From Pseudomonas sp. C1C7 (GTDB lineage: Bacteria > Pseudomonadota > Gammaproteobacteria > Pseudomonadales > Pseudomonadaceae), in contig NZ_JABFMP010000001.1 in the NCBI RefSeq assembly GCF_013359595.1, positions 124,001 to 188,000 of the forward strand: a stretch of DNA of 64,000 nucleotides. Direction: 5' to 3'. The stretch's first letter is position 1. Every line of letters starts with the position of its first letter. The translations under genes and the position numbers were made by a program. Of this stretch, positions 14,158 to 21,876 are shown piece by piece. The notes under the pieces are model-generated. The model searched no databases, was not told the DNA's origin, and worked only from the letters and a program-made list of their open reading frames with translations.

Positions 14158-14484
14158 TCAGTCTTTCCGGCGACTGAACCAACATTGCAGCTCATCCACT
14201 ACCGTGGAAAGCTGGAGCTGGTCGTCGATGGAAAGCTGGCGGGCCTTAATGAGGAACAACCCTTCTCTATGCGGATCCTCGAGCCCATCTGTCTTCATCA
14301 ACTGATCGAGCTGCTTGATCCATATGCTTGAGCTCTCGTCAAACAGTGATCTGTCGAATCGATCCAAGCCCTGACGACATTCGAAAAAAGCTGTAGCGAT
14401 TGACTGATCCTCACCTTGTGGGTGAGGAAGCATCAACACCGAGCGGGCAGAGGCAAACTTCTCTGCTGCATAGCTGTAAGACAT
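14158..14484 (-). CDS. Hypothetical protein paired with the DUF4145 gene
   Basis: A 108-aa soluble protein, MSYSYAAEKFASARSVLMLPHPQGEDQSIATAFFECRQGLDRFDRSL, ending in a helical domain. AAAGGAG precedes the ATG at 14484. It follows the DUF4145 gene on the same strand, in an AT-richer block inside the rightward operon. The predicted helices are of the size of a small regulatory or antitoxin-type protein, but I see no named motif. Confidence 0.6.
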   Translation of the reverse strand: MSYSYAAEKFASARSVLMLPHPQGEDQSIATAFFECRQGLDRFDRSLFDESSSIWIKQLDQLMKTDGLEDPHREGLFLIKARQLSIDDQLQLSTVVDELQCWFSRRKD

Positions 14485-14566
14485 CATTTCTCCTTTCCGG
14501 CTCCATGCCGGGCCGAACACAAATACCCCACTTAACCCATTCACGCCAGCCAATTGAGTTCCGATT

Positions 14567-15331
14567 TTATCCAAGCCCTAATCTATGGAGCCTACTGACT
14601 GGCCCTTTACGATCATTAATCGCGGCAGCCAACTCCTTGAGCTGCTTTCTCTTGTCACCATAAATTTCCTCCAAAAGAAACTCCATAATTTCAAGAGCAT
14701 GCAAAGCATCTTCGAACTCAATTTCACTTCCCGGATGGCTGCCATGATTGCCGATCCATCTAATAGCGTTAAACAGCTCTTTTGTAGACTTCTGATCTTC
14801 GGGAAGCAAATTTATACGATTGCTAAAATATATTGGCTTGTCATCTTTTTTATCTGGAATGCCGAGCTTTGTCAGTATTAATTCAGCAGCGACACGAACA
14901 CTATTGCAACAGGCTGCCGGGCTTGTGAAATACAAGGAAGACGCCGTAGCCAGCGGTGTTATCACCTCATGCGGGGAGTTGGCCGCATAATCAATCAATT
15001 GAAGTGGCGGGTGAAAATATGTCGGACTATAGAAAGTCGTCCAAGTGCTCACCCACCCCCCGTCCTCATCGATATCATGGTCGATATCCACAACACCATT
15101 TCCGACCATAAATACCAGCTCATTACATGTCGAACATTTCAGGGTGCAGTTAAATATCAATACAACATATTCATGATCCCACCATTCCTCTCCATGCTGA
15201 ACCTTCGACGCCTCGGTTTCTTGGGAGTTGAACTCGCCCGACAGTCGCAATACACCGTTATAACAATGAGGACATTTGTATAAAAAAATATTGCCCTGTG
15301 TAAACGCCCCTTTAAGTACTTCCTTATTCAT
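14567..15331 (-). CDS. DUF4145 protein with N-terminal zinc ribbon
   Basis: A 254-aa protein. A zinc ribbon is formed by CPHC (about 20) and CSTC (about 66). The C-terminal part (about 140-245; SPAACCNSVRVAAELILTKLGIP ... LFNAIRWIGNHGSHPGSEIEFEDALHALEIMEFLLEEIYG) has the DUF4145 pattern. DUF4145 is fused to or found beside restriction enzymes and other defence genes and may bind nucleic acid. The coding sequence is clearly AT-richer than its neighbours and opposes the operon, so it is probably acquired cargo expressed in the lysogen. Confidence 0.78.
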   Translation of the reverse strand: MNKEVLKGAFTQGNIFLYKCPHCYNGVLRLSGEFNSQETEASKVQHGEEWWDHEYVVLIFNCTLKCSTCNELVFMVGNGVVDIDHDIDEDGGWVSTWTTFYSPTYFHPPLQLIDYAANSPHEVITPLATASSLYFTSPAACCNSVRVAAELILTKLGIPDKKDDKPIYFSNRINLLPEDQKSTKELFNAIRWIGNHGSHPGSEIEFEDALHALEIMEFLLEEIYGDKRKQLKELAAAINDRKGPVSRLHRLGLG

Positions 15332-15383
15332 TACCGCGACTCATTGATCCATGGTTTTTTGATCATAGCGCCGAGGACTCACC

Positions 15384-16307
15384 ATGCCCACAGCAATCGA
15401 TTTGTTCGCCGGCCTCGGCGGATGGTCCACCGGTGCCCGCAATGCCGGCATCGACGTTATCTGGGCCGCCAACCACTGGCCGGTAGCCGTTGAGTGGCAC
15501 AGCGCCAATCACCCGGAAGCGATCCACATCTGCCAAGACCTGCACCAGGCGGATTGGTCGAAGGTTCCATCCCACGACATCATGCTGGCTTCACCGTGCT
15601 GCCAGGGTCACTCGAAAGCCCGCGGCAAGAAGTCCGGCAACGCGCAGCACGACGCATCCCGCTCGACAGCGTGGGCTGTGGTGTCGGCCGCCGAGTTTCA
15701 TCGGCCGGAAGTAGTGCTGGTGGAAAATGTCGAAGAATTTACGGACTGGGCACTGTACCCGGCGTGGTCGCAGGCCATGGCCGCCTTGGGCTACATGATC
15801 GCGCCCCATCTCGTCGACTGCGCAGATCTCGGCGTGCCCCAGCACCGTGTCCGCCTGTTCCTGGTCTGCACCAGAAGCAAGTCGCCGCTGATGCTCGAGC
15901 TGCATCGGCGCCAGCATGTGCCCGCCGCCAGCTTCCTCGAATTCGATGCAGGTAAGTGGTCACCCATCGAGAAACCAGGCCGGGCCCAGGCCACCTTGGA
16001 CCGAGTGCGCAACGGGCGGGAACGCTTCGGCGATCACTTCATCATGCCCTACTACGGCAAAGGCTCGGGGCTGACCGGACGAGACATCAACCGCCCGATC
16101 GGCACCATCACCACCCTTGACCGCTGGGCACTGGTACGCGGCAACGAGATGAGGATGCTGTCCGCGAATGAGGCTTTGGCAGCCATGTCGTTCCCCGCCG
16201 ACACGAAGCGACCGGACAATCACCGGCTGACCATGCACATGGCCGGCAATGCGGTGCCGCCACTGGCTGGCCAGCGAATCATCGAAGCGCTGAAAGCAGC
16301 CGCATAA
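15384..16307 (+). CDS. DNA (cytosine-5) methyltransferase
   Basis: A 307-aa C5 cytosine methyltransferase that moves methyl from S-adenosylmethionine to cytosine in a specific site. Motif I is DLFAGLGG at the N-terminus, motif IV is SPCCQGHS (catalytic Cys at about 74), motif VI is VENVEEF, motif VIII is QHRVRLFLV and motif X is AGNAVPP. The target-recognition region is short. No restriction enzyme lies beside it, so it is an orphan enzyme, probably protecting phage DNA or affecting expression. The ATG follows CCGAGGACTCACC. Confidence 0.92.
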   Translation: MPTAIDLFAGLGGWSTGARNAGIDVIWAANHWPVAVEWHSANHPEAIHICQDLHQADWSKVPSHDIMLASPCCQGHSKARGKKSGNAQHDASRSTAWAVVSAAEFHRPEVVLVENVEEFTDWALYPAWSQAMAALGYMIAPHLVDCADLGVPQHRVRLFLVCTRSKSPLMLELHRRQHVPAASFLEFDAGKWSPIEKPGRAQATLDRVRNGRERFGDHFIMPYYGKGSGLTGRDINRPIGTITTLDRWALVRGNEMRMLSANEALAAMSFPADTKRPDNHRLTMHMAGNAVPPLAGQRIIEALKAAA

Positions 16308-16388
16308 CCCACCCTCCACCGCCCGGGCATGCCCCGGCATAGGACGTCCAGCACGCATAAACCAACTGATTTAGCGGCGTGGCAGCGG

Positions 16389-16625
16389 CTAATAATACAT
16401 AAGCCTGGCTGCAATATTGGCATCGATTAGCGGGGTGGTGCCGCTGCCCTGTTGATCCGCTATCCAGCGCCGTACCAGATAAACATCAAACTTCCAGACG
16501 TGCTGTTGAAGCAATTCAATCGCTGCCCCGGTAATACGGTAGTGCCCACAGTCAGGGCACGAATACTCCTCACTGTCCGGCAGCAATATTGGCGCAACGC
16601 TCCTACCGCAGATGTAGCAGCTCAT
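16389..16625 (-). CDS. Small zinc-ribbon protein
   Basis: A 78-aa protein with CYICG and, 18 residues on, CPDCGHYRI, a rubredoxin-like four-cysteine zinc ribbon, followed by a helical domain (ITGAAIELLQQHVWKFDVYLVRRWIADQQ). GGAGGG lies 7 bases before the ATG. It opposes the surrounding operon. The function is unknown. Confidence 0.6.
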   Translation of the reverse strand: MSCYICGRSVAPILLPDSEEYSCPDCGHYRITGAAIELLQQHVWKFDVYLVRRWIADQQGSGTTPLIDANIAARLMYY

Positions 16626-16712
16626 CGTGACCCTCCAGCCCGTAATCGCTGAAATTTAGCTGATTCCAAATCCACCTTCCACTGGCCGGGAATGCCCCGG
16701 ATAGGACGCCGC

Positions 16713-17207
16713 ATGCTCACAGAAAGCCGCAACCACCCGGATGATCGCCACGCCATCGAGAACCTGCATCAGCAGCACTCCGAACGCTTTTCGGATCAGC
16801 TCATTGCGTTCCAGGACCAGGCCTATGCGATGGGCATGAACCGCGGCGCGCAGTTGGCCAAAGGTGGCGTCACCCTCGCCGCCACCCGCGCCAACCGTCT
16901 GTATCTGGCCGGGCCCATGACCGGCTTCGAAGACTTCAACTTCCCCGCCTTCAACAAGATGGCCGCCGACCTGCGCGCCCGGGGCTACCTGGTCGAGAAC
17001 CCGGCCGAGCACGGCGTCGTCGAGAATGCCGATTGGGCCGACTACATGGCCTACGACCTGACCCGCCTGGGCCTGTGCGGAATGGTGGCAGTGCTGCCCG
17101 GCTGGGAAAACTCAAAAGGCGCCCGGCTCGAAGTGCACATTGCCCGCGAGCTCGGCATGACGGTTGTGAATGCCCATGATCTGGTATCGATGGAGATTGC
17201 AGGATGA
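16713..17207 (+). CDS. DUF4406 protein, deoxyribosyltransferase-like fold
   Basis: A 164-aa protein. The C-terminal domain (about 60-160) has RLYLAGPMTGFEDFNFPAFNKMAADLRARGYLVENPAEH and CGMVAVLPGWENSKGARLEVHIARELGM, the DUF4406 pattern related to nucleoside 2-deoxyribosyltransferases. It may act on nucleotides to favour phage DNA synthesis or modification. The N-terminal 45 residues form a helical extension. The start at 16713 (MLTESRN) follows GGAC; the frame is open further back. Confidence 0.8.
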   Translation: MLTESRNHPDDRHAIENLHQQHSERFSDQLIAFQDQAYAMGMNRGAQLAKGGVTLAATRANRLYLAGPMTGFEDFNFPAFNKMAADLRARGYLVENPAEHGVVENADWADYMAYDLTRLGLCGMVAVLPGWENSKGARLEVHIARELGMTVVNAHDLVSMEIAG

Positions 17208-17842
17208 ACAATCAATGGAAGCTGGTACCGGTTGAGCCCACCCGGGAGATGCTTGTAGCGGCGCTTAAAACAAATGGCGCATGCCCAATCTACGCCGCCA
17301 TGCTCGCCTCAGCGCCTGTTGCGCCGCAATCTGTGGCTGAGCCGGCAGGCTATCTGCACACGATGCATTACGAGTCAGGCTCCCATCGCGCCCTGTCATC
17401 CTATGAAAGCTCAGAGTTTGTTTTCGGATTGCCTGATGTCGACTACGACAAATCGTTTCGTGTCAGCGTAGAGCCTCTCTATACCCGCCTAGATGCGGGC
17501 GAGGTTGCACGACTCACCGCCGAGCGTGACGCCCTGCAGCTGCGCCTGAACGCAGCGGATCAGCGAATTGATGAGCTGACCGTGCCCGCCGGCTACTGCC
17601 TCATGCCGACCAGGCTGACTGCCGAGAACGGCGCCAAAGACCTGCTGCTTGGTGAGTTCAGGCTGGAAGTCACGACTGAATGCCCCGAATGTCGCGAACA
17701 TGAAGAACCCATGGAAGGCTGTGAGATCTGCGACGGCGAGGGAGAATACGGCCAGCGGCACATGATCCCGTGGGACAAAATCAAATTCATCTACAGCGAG
17801 GCCGTAAAGGGCCTGGCGATAAAGCCGAACACCCCGCGGTAA
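17204..17842 (+). CDS. Phage protein with coiled coil and Cys-rich C-terminus
   Basis: A 212-aa protein coupled to the DUF4406 gene by ATGA. It begins with NNQWKLVPVEPTREMLVAA, the usual leader of phage early proteins of this type. It has a short coiled coil at about 103-125 (VARLTAERDALQLRLNAADQRIDEL) and a zinc-type motif CPECREHEEPMEGCEIC near 160-180. The family is common in phages, but no function is established that I know. Confidence 0.7.
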   Translation: MNNQWKLVPVEPTREMLVAALKTNGACPIYAAMLASAPVAPQSVAEPAGYLHTMHYESGSHRALSSYESSEFVFGLPDVDYDKSFRVSVEPLYTRLDAGEVARLTAERDALQLRLNAADQRIDELTVPAGYCLMPTRLTAENGAKDLLLGEFRLEVTTECPECREHEEPMEGCEICDGEGEYGQRHMIPWDKIKFIYSEAVKGLAIKPNTPR

Positions 17843-17887
17843 CTCCCCCCCTTCAAAGTCAGCCGCTATAGCGGCAAGGACGAAGTC

Positions 17888-18310
17888 ATGTCTGAAGAAA
17901 AGAAGCACACAGGGCCAGATCACTTTCGCTACGTCGACTCCATCGGTCCGGAAGGCGTGACGATCGTCTGCCGAAAATACGTTGTGATCCGGGAAAGCGA
18001 ACACTGCTACTGGATCGTTCCCGAAGGCTCGGAAGGTTGGGCGCGTGCACGGCAGGCTGCTACAGGCAAGACCTTCAAGGATGCGAAGCGGGTATCGAAG
18101 GATTCGTGGCGGCGATTTGCTTACCCAGAGAAAGAAAAAGCTCTCGCCTCCTACCGGGCTCGCAAGCGGCACCAGCTCAGCCACGCCGAACTCGCCCTTG
18201 AGCGTGCGAAAGCGGTTCTCGCTGACATCAAGGACATTGAAGCGATCAACGACGAGCACCTGTGCTCGGGCGGCGACTACATCAAACAGCTGAACTGGAC
18301 GGACTACTGA
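17888..18310 (+). CDS. Small phage early protein
   Basis: A 140-aa soluble protein. The N-terminal part (HFRYVDSIGPEGVTIVCRKYVVIRESEHCYWIVPEG) is beta-rich. The C-terminal half is a long charged helix (EKEKALASYRARKRHQLSHAELALERAKAVLADIKDIEAIN). It follows a leader with hairpin GCCGCTATAGCGGC and AAGGACG before the ATG. Its stop shares a base with the next start (TGATG). No family recognised. Confidence 0.65.
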   Translation: MSEEKKHTGPDHFRYVDSIGPEGVTIVCRKYVVIRESEHCYWIVPEGSEGWARARQAATGKTFKDAKRVSKDSWRRFAYPEKEKALASYRARKRHQLSHAELALERAKAVLADIKDIEAINDEHLCSGGDYIKQLNWTDY

Positions 18311-18969
18311 TGACCATTTCACCACAACCGAAGGAACGGCCGATCCTGTTCTCGGCCCCGATGGTGCGCGCCATTCTGGAAGGCAGGAAGACGGTCACGC
18401 GGCGGCCGGTGAAGGCAGCAAAAGCGCACGCAGACGGCTTCCTCATGCTCGACCACGGTAAAGGCTGGCGGCCCTACAACATGTTCGGTGATTCCGAAGT
18501 CGACAGCGAAGGCATGGAATACCCGATCGCCTGCCCCTACGGAAAGTCCGGCGACCGCCTGTGGGTGCGCGAGACCTGCTTCATCAATGACTTTCGCGAA
18601 GCGGCCGTGCCGGTGGACGAGCGCGCGGAATGCGAAATCATCTACCGGGCCGATGGCATCCCTGACTGGGAAGGCGAAGAAGTGCTGATCAGTTGGCGCC
18701 CCTCTATCCACATGCCGCGCTGGGCCAGCCGCATCCTGCTGGAGATCACCGACGTGCGCGTCGAGCGGCTGCAGGATATTAGCCGAGCAGACATCCGCGC
18801 CGAAGGCCTTCAGTGCCCGCCCGAACTGGCCAGTGATGACGTGTCACCGAATTACCGCGACTGGTTCCCGGCAGCATGGCGTGAGCTGTGGGAGTCCATC
18901 AACGGCGCCGACTCCTGGAGCGCCAACCCCTGGGTCTGGGTCGTCGAGTTCAAACGGGTGACGCCATGA
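18310..18969 (+). CDS. ASCH-like phage protein
   Basis: A 219-aa protein: PILFSAPMVRAILEGRKTVTRRPVK at the start, then DRLWVRETCFI and the C-terminal NPWVWVVEFKRV, the pattern of phage proteins with an ASCH/PUA-like fold. Such proteins are thought to bind RNA or modified bases. The start at 18310 was chosen for the TGATG overlap with the preceding gene. Confidence 0.75.
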   Translation: MTISPQPKERPILFSAPMVRAILEGRKTVTRRPVKAAKAHADGFLMLDHGKGWRPYNMFGDSEVDSEGMEYPIACPYGKSGDRLWVRETCFINDFREAAVPVDERAECEIIYRADGIPDWEGEEVLISWRPSIHMPRWASRILLEITDVRVERLQDISRADIRAEGLQCPPELASDDVSPNYRDWFPAAWRELWESINGADSWSANPWVWVVEFKRVTP

Positions 18970-19019
18970 TCGCCCTCGCCTGGTTCGCCTACGTGTACTG
19001 CTACAAGGGGATGAAGTGA
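18966..19019 (+). CDS. 17-aa coupled mini-gene
   Basis: A 17-codon frame, MIALAWFAYVYCYKGMK. It overlaps the preceding stop as ATGA and the following start as TGATG, so the ribosome would pass straight from one gene to the next. The product is hydrophobic with a basic end and could insert into the membrane, or the frame may serve only to couple translation. Internal AAGGGG lies where the next gene needs its ribosome-binding site. Confidence 0.45.
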   Translation: MIALAWFAYVYCYKGMK

Positions 19020-19354
19020 TGGCCGAACAAAACACCAAAGAATTTTACTCTGCCGCGCAAGCCTCTCAGCATGCCGTTGAGTGGTGCAAGCGCCATCCGG
19101 CATGGCGCCGGATCTGTGATATCCCGGATATCTCCGTATTTGAAAAAACCTACGATGAGATTCCAAAACGCGAGCGCGCCTACTGGGACAAGAACGGCGG
19201 CGAAGAATGCTGGCGAGAATTCGGCACCGGAGGAACCAAGGTGCCTACTGGGTTCATATCTGGAAAGGGCGAGTTTTTCGACAGCGTCCTCAAAGTGCCA
19301 CTCCATCACAACCTGATGATGGTGTTCCGCGTGGGCAGGAGTTGGAAGCCATGA
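19019..19354 (+). CDS. Small phage early protein
   Basis: A 111-aa protein, rich in aromatic and charged residues (YSAAQASQHAVEWCKRHPAWRRICDIPDISVFEKTYDEIPKRERAYWDKNGGEECW). The ATG at 19019 uses AAGGGG 8 bases upstream and is coupled to the 17-aa frame; the next gene overlaps by ATGA. The family is unknown to me. Confidence 0.65.
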   Translation: MAEQNTKEFYSAAQASQHAVEWCKRHPAWRRICDIPDISVFEKTYDEIPKRERAYWDKNGGEECWREFGTGGTKVPTGFISGKGEFFDSVLKVPLHHNLMMVFRVGRSWKP

Positions 19355-19692
19355 GCTCGCCCCCGCTGATCAGCAGCCAGCGATATCTGAACCGCGATGT
19401 CATTGCCAGAAAGGCTGCCACGTTCAAGGTCTTCGTGGTCAGGGCCGTGACCATGGAGATTCGCGGCAAGCACTACCGCGTTCTACTGGATGGTCACCAT
19501 AACCTGGCAGCCGCCCGCCTCGTCGGCGTAGAGCCAACCTGGAAAGGACCGCCGCCAAAGTTTGAACGGATCATGAGGCGCATGTCAGCTGACAGCTTTG
19601 CCGCTTTCATGATCAACAACCTGACCGACAGCGACTGGTACTTCCACGATACCGGCGAAGTGGTTGCTGACCTGCTCGCACCACAACTCTAA
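19351..19692 (+). CDS. ParB/Srx-like domain phage protein
   Basis: A 113-aa protein with KVFVVRAVTMEIRGKHYRVLLDGHHNLAAARLVGVEPTW. The DGHH-N-AAARL pattern is that of ParB/sulfiredoxin-like nucleotide-binding domains, some of which act as nucleases or as CTP- or ATP-dependent switches. It is coupled to the previous gene by ATGA. A role in chromosome partition is unlikely; the activity is unknown. Confidence 0.7.
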   Translation: MSSPPLISSQRYLNRDVIARKAATFKVFVVRAVTMEIRGKHYRVLLDGHHNLAAARLVGVEPTWKGPPPKFERIMRRMSADSFAAFMINNLTDSDWYFHDTGEVVADLLAPQL

Positions 19693-19743
19693 CCCCTACC
19701 CCACACAAGAGCCTGCCGGTGTACGGCGGGCGAGGAACTCTGC

Positions 19744-20067
19744 ATGCCCAAAGTTATGCGATCGGTCGCAGACCCAAGTGCGGAACACGGCTTTCGAATC
19801 GAGCCTGCGACATATGAGCAGGCCGAAAAGGTGGCCGGGTTCCGACTTGATCGACGGCGCAAATACTGGATTACCGAGGATGGCGAGGTCGAGGAAGAAG
19901 GCGTTGTGACATTGGCGTGTAGCGGGTGTGGCTGCGGATGTGAGGGTGGATGCGGTTGCGGCCCATCGTCGGGATGCAGCGAGTGCGGCTACACCGGCAA
20001 ACGGCGCTTTTACTTCGGTTACCCCGCGCAATCGCCCGAGCAACGAAAAGAATTCCGACACCTATAA
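19744..20067 (+). CDS. Cysteine-rich phage protein
   Basis: A 107-aa protein. After an N-terminal segment (FRIEPATYEQAEKVAGFRLDRRRKYWITEDGEV) comes a dense cluster of eight cysteines in CSGCGCGCEGGCGCGPSSGC plus CSEC close behind, then YTGKRRFYFGY. The cluster could bind zinc or another metal, or be a Gly/Cys low-complexity loop. It follows a leader with a strong GCC/GGC hairpin (about 19711-19731). It lies just before the excisionase gene. Confidence 0.6.
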   Translation: MPKVMRSVADPSAEHGFRIEPATYEQAEKVAGFRLDRRRKYWITEDGEVEEEGVVTLACSGCGCGCEGGCGCGPSSGCSECGYTGKRRFYFGYPAQSPEQRKEFRHL

Positions 20068-20104
20068 CCACCTTCTACCGCCACGCGCGGCATGGAGCAT
20101 CATC

Positions 20105-20347
20105 ATGGCAAAAGTCACCCTGGATGAATGGGCGGCGGCCGAGTTCAAAACGCCGCCAAGCCCCAACACCCTGCGCAAATGGGCGCGAGAAGGCCGGATC
20201 GCTCCGGTACCGGTCAAGCACGGTCGCAACTACTATGTAGAATCCGACGCCCACTATCAGGAACCTGACCAGCAACCCGTCCGGATCGTCGGTGGCAGCC
20301 TGATCAGCAGAATAGAGAGAGCACGCAATGGCGCCCAGGCCGCGTAA
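20105..20347 (+). CDS. xis: Excisionase
   Basis: An 80-aa excisionase of the winged-helix type: KVTLDEWAAAEFKTPPSPNTLRKWAREGRIAPVPVKHGRNYYVESDAHY. It bends attachment-site DNA and directs the integrase toward excision. It overlaps the integrase gene by 20 bases, the usual xis-int arrangement. ATGGAG in the leader supplies the ribosome-binding site. Confidence 0.85.
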   Translation: MAKVTLDEWAAAEFKTPPSPNTLRKWAREGRIAPVPVKHGRNYYVESDAHYQEPDQQPVRIVGGSLISRIERARNGAQAA

Positions 20348-21431
20348 TATCGGGTCAAAGGATCTTCCGCCTAATCTCTACCGCAAGACTGACGCCCGCA
20401 ACGGCGTCACCTATTACACGTACCGCGACCCGATCACTGGTCGCGTGTTCGGCCTGGGCAAAGATAAGGAGGCGGCCATTCGTGAGGCCGTCGCCGCGAA
20501 CCACGCCGACTCAATCAAGCCAACCCTCACCGAACGGATCAGCACCCCGGCGCCAGCGCCGGGCAAGCTGTTCTCCGAATGGCTGGTGGAATACCGTGAT
20601 CTATTCGCAGAGCGCAAGTTGTCTGCCAGCAGCAACAAAAACGTGGGCATGCGGATTAACCGCCTGGAATCGGTGTTTGGTTCGCAGGGGATCAAGGACA
20701 TCACAACGATGGATGTGGCCGACTACCTGACCGGAATGGCCAAAGAAGGAAAGGCGCAGATGGCCCGGGCAATGCGCTCGCTATTGCGAGACGTATTCGT
20801 CGAAGCCATGGCCAGGGGCTGGGTGGACGCCAATCCGGTCGAGGTGACCAAGGCGGCGCGGGTGAACATCAAGCGCGAGCGGCTGACACTGGAGCTGTGG
20901 AAGGCAATATACGAAGAAGCCGAGAAGCCGTGGCTGCGCAGGGCAATGGAGCTGGCGGTGCTCACCGGCCAGCGCCGAGACGATATCGCCTCGATGCTCT
21001 TCAAGGATGTGCATGACGGCTTCCTGCACGTAGTGCAGTCCAAAACCGGCGCACGGCTGCGGATCAGCACCGGCATCCGGCTTGAGTCGGTCGGGTTAGA
21101 GCTGGCTCAGGTGGTCAAACAATGCCGCGATAGCGTTCTGTCACAACACCTGGTGCATCATGCGCAGGCCCCGGGGCGGGCCAAAGCTGGCCAGCCCGTG
21201 GTGTTGGACACATTGAGCTCTGCTTTTGCCGAAGCTCGTGACAAGGCTGGCGCGAAGCTGGGGATAACTTTTGGCCGGCAGCCACCGTCCTTCCATGAAC
21301 AACGGTCGCTCGCCGCACGTCTGCACGAAGTCGAAGGCCGTGATGCACAGAAACTACTCGGTCACCGTTCGGCCAGCATGACTGATCTGTACCGCGACAG
21401 CCGAGGCGCGGAATGGATCGACGTGGCATAA
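20328..21431 (+). CDS. int: Phage integrase, lambda type
   Basis: A 367-aa tyrosine integrase. The N-terminal arm-binding domain has the lambda Int pattern (PRPRNIGSKDLPPNLYRKTDARNGVTYYTYRDPITGRVFGLG). The catalytic residues are R216 (TGQRRDD), K239 (QSKTG), H323 and R326 (FHEQRS), H346 (LGHRS) and nucleophile Y355 (DLYRD). It catalyses integration and, with Xis, excision. It is the last phage gene; the bacterial ArsC-like gene starts 50 bases later, so the attachment site lies in or just after this gap. Confidence 0.93.
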   Translation: MAPRPRNIGSKDLPPNLYRKTDARNGVTYYTYRDPITGRVFGLGKDKEAAIREAVAANHADSIKPTLTERISTPAPAPGKLFSEWLVEYRDLFAERKLSASSNKNVGMRINRLESVFGSQGIKDITTMDVADYLTGMAKEGKAQMARAMRSLLRDVFVEAMARGWVDANPVEVTKAARVNIKRERLTLELWKAIYEEAEKPWLRRAMELAVLTGQRRDDIASMLFKDVHDGFLHVVQSKTGARLRISTGIRLESVGLELAQVVKQCRDSVLSQHLVHHAQAPGRAKAGQPVVLDTLSSAFAEARDKAGAKLGITFGRQPPSFHEQRSLAARLHEVEGRDAQKLLGHRSASMTDLYRDSRGAEWIDVA

Positions 21432-21500
21432 TCGACGGCTGAGTTTTGTGGGAATATTGGGGAGATTTTGGGGAATGAAATATGCCCAATGAAAACAAGC
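21432..21500. other. Probable right prophage junction (attR)
   Basis: The interval between the integrase and the ArsC-like gene has repeated G-runs (TGGGAATATTGGGGAG, TTTTGGGGAATG) and should contain attR. The core cannot be defined because the left junction is outside the window. No tRNA gene is present, so the target is the 5' end or promoter of the ArsC-like gene rather than a tRNA. Confidence 0.45.
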
Positions 21501-21844
21501 ACTTACAGCTTTACGGTATCAAAGCCTGCGACACCATGAAGAAGGCGCGCACCTGGCTCGATGAACACGCTGTCAGCTATGACTTTCATGATTACAAGGC
21601 GGTCGGCATCGACCGTGAACACCTGACCCAATGGTGCAACGAGCACGGCTGGGAAACGGTGTTGAACCGTGCAGGCACGACCTTTCGCAAGCTCGATGAC
21701 GAACGCAAAGCCGATCTCGACCAGTCGAAAGCCATCGAACTGATGCTCGCACAACCTTCGATGATCAAGCGCCCGGTGCTCGATCTCGGTGACCGAACCC
21801 TGATTGGCTTCAAGCCAGATATCTACGCGGCCGCGCTCAAGTAA
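21482..21844 (+). CDS. ArsC/Spx family protein (YffB-like)
   Basis: A 120-aa thioredoxin-fold protein of the ArsC/Spx/YffB group. LQLYGIKACDTMKKARTWLDEHAVSYDFHDYK carries the single N-terminal Cys, and the C-terminal SMIKRPVLDLGDRTLIGF is typical of the family. It lacks the full arsenate reductase signature, so arsenic reduction is unlikely; the role of YffB proteins is not settled. It precedes dapD, as I recall for other pseudomonads. Its upstream region comes from the prophage end, so its normal promoter may have been replaced. Confidence 0.85.
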   Translation: MPNENKHLQLYGIKACDTMKKARTWLDEHAVSYDFHDYKAVGIDREHLTQWCNEHGWETVLNRAGTTFRKLDDERKADLDQSKAIELMLAQPSMIKRPVLDLGDRTLIGFKPDIYAAALK

Positions 21845-21876
21845 GCAGCCCGTTTCAATTTGTTAGAGGTATCAAC

